Of a DNA stretch of 7,952 bases, positions 1-4,817 are shown one piece after another. Source of the stretch: an uncultured Clostridia bacterium (GTDB lineage Bacteria; Bacillota; Clostridia; Oscillospirales; CAG-272). The stretch spans positions 1 to 7,952 of the forward strand of contig CAMGRB010000055.1 of NCBI GenBank assembly GCA_946061315.1. Reading direction: 5' to 3'. Within the stretch, counting starts at the first letter, position 1. The number at the start of each line of letters is the position of its first letter. The notes below the pieces were generated by a model. The model saw only the letters and a list, made by a program, of their open reading frames with translations, did not search any database and was not told the DNA's origin. Both the position numbers and the translations under genes were made by a program.

Positions 1-1020
1 TCATGTATTGCTTTTTTCAAGGATGATTCGTCTTGCTCTTAATGTAAACGGACCTAAGCCAAATGTACCATCCGCTTTTTTATATACGGATCCATTTCTG
101 CGTTTTGTGTCGCGAAATTGCGGATCGCTACGCATTTTCAGCAACTCGTTTCTGAAATTTCGAAGAGGAATAAGTTCCGTAGCGCCGCCGTCAATGAACC
201 TTTGAAGAGACTTGTCCTCAGTAACCATCGTACAGCACCAACAACCAAATCGTGAGTTGCCTGTTACAGGGATTTTTTCTTTATCAATTTGCCCAAGCAC
301 ACTCTGTTCTTCGCCCATATTTTCACCTTGATAGAGGTTGAACAGATACTTCATATCCGTGCCCCATGGGCTTCGGCAATCATCTCGAAGCAGATATTCC
401 CATACCAGTGCATTTGGCACTTCAGTGATGGGGTTATACACATAGGCATGAGGAATATCATTATGCATATTCAAGAGTTTTCCCTCAATCTCACGCGCCG
501 TAATCGTCTTTTGTCTGGTCAGACTTTCACCCTTGCGTACGCCAAGTAGTATTACAATTTCTCCGCTTTCCTGAATACGGTCGTTTACGTATTTATTCAT
601 AGGAGCAATTTTCAGACGGTCTGTACACCATCTGAATCCAGGAGGCTCCGGAGTGGGATATCCTAAGCCGATAATTCTGCTCCAGAAAGTTTGATCCGGC
701 TCTGGGTAGATAATGGTAGCTTCAATCTGGAGTCTATCGCGTTGCGCCGCCTTATTGATACTCTCCGATGACGAATGCATGTATCGCTTTACGATGGGAT
801 TCTCCACCATTGTGTCGGAAGTGATTACATATATTTTTTTGTGCATAATTGATCCAGCATTTTTGAGTCTTTTCATTGCTTCATAAACTAAGCTAACCAA
901 AAGTGTCGAATCTTTGCCACCGCTATATCCAATAAGCCACGGGCGATCGTCATGTTTATACACGATCATAATCTCGCGGATTATATCTTCAAATACTTGA
1001 AACTCTTCCTGATTTGGCAT
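1..1020 (-). CDS. dndC: DNA phosphorothioation protein DndC, C-terminally short (PAPS reductase-like ATP pyrophosphatase)
   Basis: DndC is the ATP-pyrophosphatase of the Dnd system, which replaces a non-bridging backbone oxygen of DNA with sulfur. Seen in the 339 residues: a PP-loop SGGKDST at 33-39, the family block FRWCTDRLKI near 129-138, LLGVRKGES near 158-166, and SRFGCWCCT at 256-264 followed by DKS. Together these match DndC rather than a generic sulfate-assimilation PAPS reductase. The start lies 6 bp after the dndB stop; a weak GGGG inside the last dndB codons may serve as ribosome site. Known DndC proteins are roughly 450-550 residues. Here the frame ends right after GPFTLRARRIILEK, so about 100 or more C-terminal residues are missing. 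The break falls at a run of six A (plus-strand T at 12-17), and both other frames are open to the window edge, so a frameshift is possible. Family identity is firm; whether the protein works is not known. Confidence 0.9.
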   Translation of the reverse strand: MPNQEEFQVFEDIIREIMIVYKHDDRPWLIGYSGGKDSTLLVSLVYEAMKRLKNAGSIMHKKIYVITSDTMVENPIVKRYMHSSSESINKAAQRDRLQIEATIIYPEPDQTFWSRIIGLGYPTPEPPGFRWCTDRLKIAPMNKYVNDRIQESGEIVILLGVRKGESLTRQKTITAREIEGKLLNMHNDIPHAYVYNPITEVPNALVWEYLLRDDCRSPWGTDMKYLFNLYQGENMGEEQSVLGQIDKEKIPVTGNSRFGCWCCTMVTEDKSLQRFIDGGATELIPLRNFRNELLKMRSDPQFRDTKRRNGSVYKKADGTFGLGPFTLRARRIILEKSNT

Positions 1021-1026
1021 GTTGTT

Positions 1027-2088
1027 TTACCCCAATAATATCTTTTCTTTTTTCAATTCATCATCTGCTATCGATAATCCGAGTAATCTTTTAATCTCAA
1101 TATAAGTTAAAAAGATGCCTTGCTCGTTTCGATTGATTTTTCCGTTCGGTTTGATAGCCCGGTTCATCCAACTGCTTTCATTATTTCTCAGCCAATCGAT
1201 GCTTCGTAATCCTTTCAAGGATTCCTTATAATCAACCGATGGATTCTCACAATAATATTCACATAGCCTTCCGAATGCCAAGATGATCAAACCTTGTGTA
1301 GTAATATAATCTTCCCGAAGACTTTTTTTGCTGAGCTCACCTGTGTCCATTTCGTTCCATTCGCGCATGTTGGAAACGACATTTGACCAGAATTCTTTGA
1401 TATATTGCTCAGCCTTTTCCGATACACCAATGATTTTGATTATCCGCTTGTGCGCCGTATAGAATGTGTTAAGAGTGAACAGGTTGGAAGAAAATTTGCT
1501 CAAATTGTCTTTTTCTTTGTCTGTATATTTGCGAAGGAACTTAATATCGTTGACAACGTTTTTTGTAATAACAGCAATTTGGTCTTTGGATTCATAAAGC
1601 GTATTCAAAGACTTGGAGGTTGTAACGGCGTGCTTGTTCAAGTCAGTAAACATCTGTTGGCTTCTCTGAAGGCCTTTGTCTTTATACATAACAATGGAGA
1701 TCGTTTCGTCCTTCAACGATGCATCTTCGATCAGCGCCGCTTCAATCGCCGCTTTTCGGTGCTGACCATCATTGATCAAGAATGTTGCTTCCATATCAAT
1801 TTCCAGCACGCCGATTTTTCCATCAGGTTGATACGGTTTGAATTCGATTTCTCCATCAATAGATGCTGCAAGTGCAGAGAAGACATACGAATCACGGTTG
1901 TTCAGAATATAATCCCGTATCTCCGGTATTCTCGCTTCATTTAACTTGCGCTGTGCGCGATACTCCGGGGCAACATCAGAATTGTCCGTATTGAATATTT
2001 TACTAAGCAGTCCGAGCGGGACCATGCAGGTATAGAACTCATTTCCTGCCTGATTTCCTTTGACTGCCGGAAATTGATATCGTAACAT
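1027..2088 (-). CDS. dndB: DNA sulfur modification protein DndB (DGQHR family)
   Basis: DndB is the first gene of many dnd operons; in characterised systems it affects modification and, in Salmonella, represses the operon. The 353-residue product carries the diagnostic DGQHR motif at about 107-111 (context FLINDGQHRKAA). It begins with the family-like segment YQFPAVKGNQ, and has a conserved-looking AQRKLNEARIPEI stretch near 45-57. The frame is open further upstream to an ATG at 2136, but that codon overlaps the promoter -10 element and lies upstream of the predicted transcript start. The ATG at 2098-2100 has no ribosome site. I therefore chose the ATG at 2086-2088, which has GGAGG 5 nt upstream. 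Length fits the family (about 350-380). It is followed after 6 bp by dndC, so the two are co-transcribed. dndA is absent from the window; dndD and dndE, if present, lie to the left. Confidence 0.92.
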   Translation of the reverse strand: MLRYQFPAVKGNQAGNEFYTCMVPLGLLSKIFNTDNSDVAPEYRAQRKLNEARIPEIRDYILNNRDSYVFSALAASIDGEIEFKPYQPDGKIGVLEIDMEATFLINDGQHRKAAIEAALIEDASLKDETISIVMYKDKGLQRSQQMFTDLNKHAVTTSKSLNTLYESKDQIAVITKNVVNDIKFLRKYTDKEKDNLSKFSSNLFTLNTFYTAHKRIIKIIGVSEKAEQYIKEFWSNVVSNMREWNEMDTGELSKKSLREDYITTQGLIILAFGRLCEYYCENPSVDYKESLKGLRSIDWLRNNESSWMNRAIKPNGKINRNEQGIFLTYIEIKRLLGLSIADDELKKEKILLG

Positions 2089-2093
2089 ATATG

Positions 2094-2098
2094 CCTCC
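2094..2098 (-). promoter_or_regulatory. dndB ribosome binding site
   Basis: GGAGG on the minus strand, 5 nt before the ATG at 2086-2088. It decides the dndB start against two upstream in-frame ATG codons. Confidence 0.75.
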
Positions 2099-2100
2099 AT

Positions 2101-2140
2101 CGATATTATACTTGCGTATATATGTAAGTATATCATATCG
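2101..2140. promoter_or_regulatory. Imperfect palindrome over the dnd -10 and start site (candidate operator)
   Basis: The core at 2108-2131 is a 24-bp dyad with arms ATACTT and AAGTAT and only two mismatched pairs. The outer bases CGATAT (2101-2106) and ATATCG (2135-2140) extend it with a 2-bp offset. It covers the -10 element and the predicted transcript start, the usual place for a repressor site. DndB of Salmonella is reported to bind its own operon promoter, so autoregulation is a reasonable inference, but the binder is not shown by the sequence. Confidence 0.5.
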
Positions 2141-2155
2141 TGGTGGTTTTGTCAA
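2127..2155 (-). promoter_or_regulatory. Sigma-A type promoter of the dnd operon
   Basis: On the minus strand, TTGACA (2155-2150) is followed by exactly 17 bp and then TATACT (2132-2127). This is a perfect -35 and a 5/6 -10. The predicted transcript start is near 2120, giving a leader of about 30 nt to the dndB ATG. The -10 lies inside an imperfect palindrome, so the promoter is probably regulated. Confidence 0.8.
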
Positions 2156-2290
2156 GCCGATTTCGTTAAATAAACCAATTTTTCACCACAAAAATCAATA
2201 TTTCGAGCTTAAACATTTCCTTTGGTTACTGTGTCCTAATTTTATTTTTCAAAACTTAAACTGACGGTTAATCTCTTCGCCTACAGTTTA

Positions 2291-2319
2291 TTGTCATTTG
2301 GGCTATTTCGGGTTATAAT
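2291..2319 (+). promoter_or_regulatory. Promoter of the RNA ligase operon
   Basis: TTGTCA (2291-2296), a 17-bp spacer and a perfect TATAAT (2314-2319). The predicted start is near 2326, about 33 nt before the ligase ATG. Small inverted arms surround the -10: GGGT/ACCC directly flanking it, and TTTGGG (2297-2302) with CCCAAA (2322-2327) further out, which could be an operator. It is divergent from the dnd promoter, with about 135 bp between the two -35 boxes. Confidence 0.75.
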
Positions 2320-2346
2320 ACCCCAAAGAATCATTTTTTGTGTAAA

Positions 2347-2352
2347 AAGGAG
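2347..2352 (+). promoter_or_regulatory. RNA ligase ribosome binding site
   Basis: AAGGAG, 6 nt before the ATG at 2359. It sets the start at 2359 rather than at the in-frame ATG at 2338, which has no such site. Confidence 0.8.
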
Positions 2353-2358
2353 AACCAA

Positions 2359-3438
2359 ATGAGAAAACTTGCAAGTATCAAAACCGTCTCGGGCATTGTT
2401 CCGATCGAAGGACGGGACCGTATCGTTCTCGCCTTGATCGACGGCTGGAGCGTTATCGTAAAGAAAGACGAATTTGAAATCGGCGATAAATGCGTTTACA
2501 TAGAAATTGACTCCGTTCTTCCGGAAAAGCCGGAGTTTGAGTTTCTGCGAAACAAGAACTTCCGCATCAAGACGATGAAAATGGCAGGAGTGATTTCGCA
2601 GGGCATCTGTTTTCCTCTCGGCATTCTTCCGCCGAGGAAGGATGGCTACGCTGTCGATGAAGACGTGACCGACCTCATCGGAGTCCGCCAATACGAAGGA
2701 TCAATGGATATCGAATCCAAGACCACACCCCGTAGCAAGAAAAAGTATCCGAGTTTTCTGTTGCGTTTTTCCTGGTTCAGGAAACTCGTGCTGCCGAAGA
2801 CAAAGCCCGACGGATTTCCGGCATTTATCAGCAAAACCGATGAAATCCGGATTCAGAATATACCGTTCATATTGGAAGACAAACGCGAGTGGATCGCGAC
2901 CGAAAAAGTGGACGGTCAAAGCGGATCTTTCTGCCTGGTACGCCGCAAATCCTTCTTTCCCTTCTGCAAGGGGCGCTTCGAGTATATCGTTTGTTCGCGC
3001 AATCTGCGAATTTGGGAAAAGGACAATTCTCCCTATTGGTTTGTTTCCGACAAATACAATATAGAAGCCGTTCTGAAAAACCTGATCGGCGATAATCCGT
3101 GGGTCGCCATTCAGGGAGAGTGTATCGCACCTAAGGTTCAGGGAAACAAATACCGTGTGACCGAGCCAGACCTGTATGTTTTCAATTTGATCTACCCGTC
3201 CGGGCGAATGGATTCGCTTTCTGCCAAAGACCTTTGTAACCGAAACGGTTTGAAATTCGTTCCGATCGTTGCTACGGATTATATTTTGCCGGACACCGTC
3301 AATGTAGTATTGGATTATGCCCACGGGCAAAGCCAACTCGGTGACACCCTGCGGGAAGGCATCGTCTTCCGTAGCAAAGACGGCATTCACAGTTTTAAGG
3401 CAGTCGATCCCCTGTTCTTGTTGAAATACGACGAATGA
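2359..3438 (+). CDS. ATP-dependent RNA ligase, DRB0094/Rnl5 type
   Basis: Covalent nucleotidyltransferase predicted to seal 3'-OH/5'-phosphate RNA ends using ATP. In the 359 residues, an N-terminal OB-fold-like region (about 1-100) precedes the nucleotidyltransferase domain (about 155-359). That order is the one known from the Deinococcus radiodurans ligase (342 aa) and opposite to DNA ligases. Motifs seen: motif I TEKVDG with the AMP-accepting Lys183, motif Ia CSRNLRI at 212-218, a GEC segment with Glu254, motif III-like YVFNLIY at 273-279, motif IV REGIVFRS at 332-339, and motif V ending FLLKYDE with Lys347 and Lys356. All key residues look intact. The family is known to require RNA on the 3'-OH side of the nick, even in mostly DNA duplexes. 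It has its own promoter, diverges from dndB, and shares an ATGA overlap with the next gene. The substrate is not evident; RNA repair during conflict or stress is an inference. Confidence 0.9.
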   Translation: MRKLASIKTVSGIVPIEGRDRIVLALIDGWSVIVKKDEFEIGDKCVYIEIDSVLPEKPEFEFLRNKNFRIKTMKMAGVISQGICFPLGILPPRKDGYAVDEDVTDLIGVRQYEGSMDIESKTTPRSKKKYPSFLLRFSWFRKLVLPKTKPDGFPAFISKTDEIRIQNIPFILEDKREWIATEKVDGQSGSFCLVRRKSFFPFCKGRFEYIVCSRNLRIWEKDNSPYWFVSDKYNIEAVLKNLIGDNPWVAIQGECIAPKVQGNKYRVTEPDLYVFNLIYPSGRMDSLSAKDLCNRNGLKFVPIVATDYILPDTVNVVLDYAHGQSQLGDTLREGIVFRSKDGIHSFKAVDPLFLLKYDE

Positions 3439-3758
3439 GTATGCCGAACACCGTTATCATTCACAACCGCATCCGCTGCAAACGGTGCGGAGACATTATA
3501 GAATCAAAAAGCCGGCACGATTTTGTCACCTGCAGGTGCGGTGCGTGTTCGGTTGACGGCGGTCACGACTATCTACGGCGGTGTTTCGCAGAGCACGGCT
3601 GTTATGATGATTTGTCTGTAACAGAGCCCCGAAATGATACAGATGAAAAACAACTGTCCTCAGAAGAAGCAGACAAACTGATTGACGACGTAGCAAAACG
3701 AATTCTCGACGAATACCATGATGCGTTTACAGAACTCGCGAAAGGACCGGATACATAA
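3435..3758 (+). CDS. Small zinc-ribbon-like protein of unknown function
   Basis: A 107-residue protein whose ATG overlaps the RNA ligase stop in an ATGA tetranucleotide. No good ribosome site precedes it, so translational coupling is likely; Met3 at 3441 is an alternative start. The N-terminal half has paired cysteines Cys15-X2-Cys18 and Cys33-X-Cys35-X2-Cys38, with His28 and a GGHDYLRR stretch at 42-49. This resembles short uncharacterised zinc-finger proteins (CKRCGDIIESK type) often found on phages and mobile elements. The C-terminal half (about 63-107) is acidic and probably helical. No catalytic motif is recognised. The tight overlap suggests it works with or alongside the ligase, for example as a nucleic-acid-binding adaptor; that is inference. 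Confidence 0.8.
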   Translation: MSMPNTVIIHNRIRCKRCGDIIESKSRHDFVTCRCGACSVDGGHDYLRRCFAEHGCYDDLSVTEPRNDTDEKQLSSEEADKLIDDVAKRILDEYHDAFTELAKGPDT

Positions 3759-3835
3759 TATGATCTACGTTATGTCCGACATATACGTATGGCATATTTT
3801 TGCCAGAACCGTTTAGCCATTGTATTGAAACAAGC

Positions 3836-3882
3836 GGCGCAATCGTGCAAAACGGTTGTGTTTCGCTGGCGCAATCGTGCAA
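3836..3882. repeat. Pair of exact 15-bp direct repeats
   Basis: GGCGCAATCGTGCAA occurs at 3836-3850 and again at 3868-3882, 32 bp (about three helical turns) apart. No gene covers them. This spacing would suit a protein binding the same face of the DNA, such as an integrase, excisionase or replication factor, but a simple local duplication is equally possible. Confidence 0.6.
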
Positions 3883-3981
3883 TTTATAGTTTAGAAAAGC
3901 AACCGCTCTGGTTTGCTCTACCGGAAACCCCTTTTTCATTGTTTACTGCGTCGCAAATTTTGTTCTCTGCTCGGAGGTTTT

Positions 3982-4172
3982 TGACCACATGTTGTGTCAT
4001 AGACGGGACCCGAACAGGTGCGCGGACATATATAATGGAAAGCGGTTGACCACAGGTCGTACCATTTACGGAAGTCGGCGAGGAAAAGAAAAATCGAGGG
4101 CATTGTGAACCGTTCAAACAGAACGCCGAAAGCTCCCGAAAACGAGCTCTGACCACATGTTTTACCATAGAC
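3982..4172 (+). repeat. Three diverged 23-bp direct repeats
   Basis: The units lie at 3982-4004, 4047-4069 and 4150-4172, starting TGACCACAtGT and ending ACCATaGAC. Units 1 and 3 agree at 20 of 23 positions, 2 and 3 at 18, and 1 and 2 at 17. Start-to-start distances are 65 and 103 bp, too irregular for a CRISPR array. All three lie in the same orientation within about 320 bp of the tRNA remnant, as integrase arm-type sites would. They could also be copies of an interspersed repeat family of the host. Confidence 0.65.
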
Positions 4173-4250
4173 AAAGGCGGAGCACGTGGGAAATATGGGC
4201 ACGAAAGTGCCAAAGACGAAATGCCGTGGAGCACAAACGGCTAAAAAAGC

Positions 4251-4278
4251 ATGGGCGCACCCGAAAGGATGCGCCCAT
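4251..4278. other. Stable hairpin with GAAA tetraloop
   Basis: A perfect 9-bp stem (4251-4259 with 4270-4278, ATGGGCGCA/TGCGCCCAT) is continued past a C/A mismatch by two C-G pairs closing a GAAA loop. On the minus strand it is followed, after GC, by six T, so it may terminate leftward transcription. Rightward it is followed only by TTT. It sits directly before the tRNA remnant and may mark the element end. Confidence 0.6.
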
Positions 4279-4293
4279 TTCAGTTGGGGTGGT

Positions 4294-4328
4294 AGAGGCC
4301 GTGGGTTCAAATCCCGCCACTCAGACCA
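4294..4328 (+). other. 3' end of a tRNA gene without its 5' part (likely tRNA-Pro; candidate att site)
   Basis: Seen: a variable-loop-like AGAGGCC, then T-stem GTGGG (4301-4305), loop TTCAAAT, CCCGC (4313-4317), a 7-nt acceptor strand CACTCAG (4318-4324), discriminator A and encoded CCA (4326-4328). A matching 5' acceptor strand (CTGAGTG or a wobble equivalent), D-arm and anticodon arm are not found upstream; the hairpin occupies that place. G72 and A73 fit bacterial tRNA-Pro, which has an unusual C1-G72 pair, but no anticodon is available to prove it. Tyrosine integrases commonly use tRNA 3' ends, leaving such a copy at the far end of the element. The intact gene would then lie to the left, outside the window. 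Confidence 0.7.
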
Positions 4329-4330
4329 AA

Positions 4331-4366
4331 TAAAGCCGAAAGTCAGTGCTTTTCGGCTTTATTTTT
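4331..4366 (+). terminator. Rho-independent terminator after the tRNA remnant
   Basis: An 11-bp perfect stem (TAAAGCCGAAA at 4331-4341 with 4351-4361), a 9-nt loop and then TTTTT. It begins 2 nt after CCA, as expected for the native terminator of a tRNA gene that stayed with the 3' end. Confidence 0.85.
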
Positions 4367-4471
4367 GCTTTTCATAAGCAAAATCAGGTACTACTCCTAC
4401 CACTTTATACAGCTCGGAACTGCTCAAAATTTTTGAATACGTGTATGACAGCAAACAAATTAAAAATACAA

Positions 4472-4498
4472 TTTACATTTGTTTCTCAGTCTTATAAT
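4472..4498 (+). promoter_or_regulatory. Possible promoter of the mini-cistron
   Basis: TTTACA (4472-4477) and a perfect TATAAT (4493-4498), but with a short 15-bp spacer. Its position about 60 nt before a strong ribosome site supports it; the spacing weakens it. Confidence 0.35.
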
Positions 4499-4560
4499 AA
4501 TACTCCTTCGCCAAATTCCAAGGTGCTGAATGTGTTTGGAGTGTCGAGGAGGTGATATTC

Positions 4561-4620
4561 ATGAAAGCCATTCTTAAGGCTATAATGATACTATGCTCGG
4601 AGAATGACAAGATTGAATAG
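4561..4620 (+). CDS. 19-codon small ORF with perfect Shine-Dalgarno (possible leader peptide or decayed gene)
   Basis: The start ATG follows AGGAGGTGA (4547-4555), a full match to the 16S rRNA tail, by 5 nt. The product MKAILKAIMILCSENDKIE ends at TAG (4618-4620). After the TAG the same frame reads on as VKLPNGTVGHLLKLKKL, which looks protein-like, before entering the terminator. The TAG may therefore be a nonsense mutation in a formerly longer small gene. Its placement between a possible promoter and a strong terminator suggests a transcript of about 200 nt. I do not recognise the peptide. Without the exceptional ribosome site it would not be worth calling. Confidence 0.4.
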   Translation: MKAILKAIMILCSENDKIE

Positions 4621-4646
4621 GTTAAGCTCCCAAATGGCACCGTGGG

Positions 4647-4754
4647 TCACCTTCTCAAGCTTAAAAAATTAAGCGGTAGTTGCTCAATGACAACCGCCGC
4701 TTTTTCTTTATCTAGAATCATCTCTATCATCCGTTCTTTTTCGCTTAAGCTCAT
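4647..4754 (-). CDS. Doubtful 35-residue ORF downstream of the HNH gene
   Basis: The minus-strand frame reads MSLSEKERMIEMILDKEK and on to VIEQLPLNFLSLRR. Its charged, helix-like composition is more protein-like than the opposite strand. It lies 63 bp after the HNH stop in the same direction. Against it: there is no clear ribosome site, and it runs straight through the hairpin called as a bidirectional terminator. It may be the tail of a decayed gene. Confidence 0.2.
   Translation of the reverse strand: MSLSEKERMIEMILDKEKAAVVIEQLPLNFLSLRR
4663..4706. terminator. Bidirectional terminator between the mini-cistron and the HNH gene
   Basis: A 12-bp stem (4671-4682 with 4691-4702; one G-U pair and one A/C mismatch) encloses an 8-nt loop. 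Rightward it is followed by a T-rich tract (about 4701-4710). Leftward it is followed by AA and six T (plus-strand A at 4663-4668). The two converging units could both end here. Confidence 0.7.
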
Positions 4755-4817
4755 CAACTGCGTTCGCTCAGTTTTTTCTGTAATTTACAAATTCTTATTG
4801 ATTCAATCAAACATAAG

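Larger units (their letters stand above)
3759..4560. other. Long gene-poor stretch with repeats, hairpins and a tRNA remnant
   Basis: No credible protein gene is seen here on either strand. Open frames exist, but they lack ribosome sites and run through repeats or the tRNA remnant. It holds a 13-bp palindrome (3771-3783), two 15-bp repeats, three 23-bp repeats, a stable hairpin, the 3' end of a tRNA and its terminator. From 4367 to about 4470 I see nothing definite; a weak promoter may start the next mini-cistron near 4500. The pattern fits the end of an integrated element rather than ordinary intergenic DNA. Confidence 0.6.

Noticed and set aside
1405..1944. Plus-strand ORF of 179 codons
   Set aside because: It is antisense to dndB; the DGQHR frame is clearly the coding one.
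2701..3390. Minus-strand ORF of 229 codons
   Set aside because: It is fully antisense to the RNA ligase, whose motifs I, Ia, III, IV and V are all in the plus frame.
3771..3783. 13-bp palindrome TATGTC-C-GACATA after the zinc-ribbon gene as a terminator
   Set aside because: The stem is only 6 bp, and no T-tract follows directly.
3789..4049. Plus-strand ORF of 86 codons after the zinc-ribbon gene
   Set aside because: No ribosome site, composition unlike a folded protein, and it crosses the 15-bp and 23-bp repeats.
3982..4172. CRISPR array
   Set aside because: Only three diverged units with spacings of 65 and 103 bp between starts and no cas genes.
3884..4310. Overlapping minus-strand ORFs of 116 and 124 codons
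   Set aside because: They run through the three 23-bp repeats, the hairpin and the tRNA remnant. They are proline- and cysteine-rich without any motif and have no convincing ribosome sites.
4186..4377. Plus-strand ORF of 63 codons ending in GRGFKSRHSDQ-type sequence
   Set aside because: The peptide is a translation of the tRNA 3' end and its terminator; there is no ribosome site. It is a known kind of false ORF around tRNA genes.
4378..4497. Stop-free plus frame containing SSELLKIFEYVYDSKQIKN
   Set aside because: It looks somewhat protein-like, but has no start codon or ribosome site, begins right after a stop inside the terminator tail, and is only 39 codons long.
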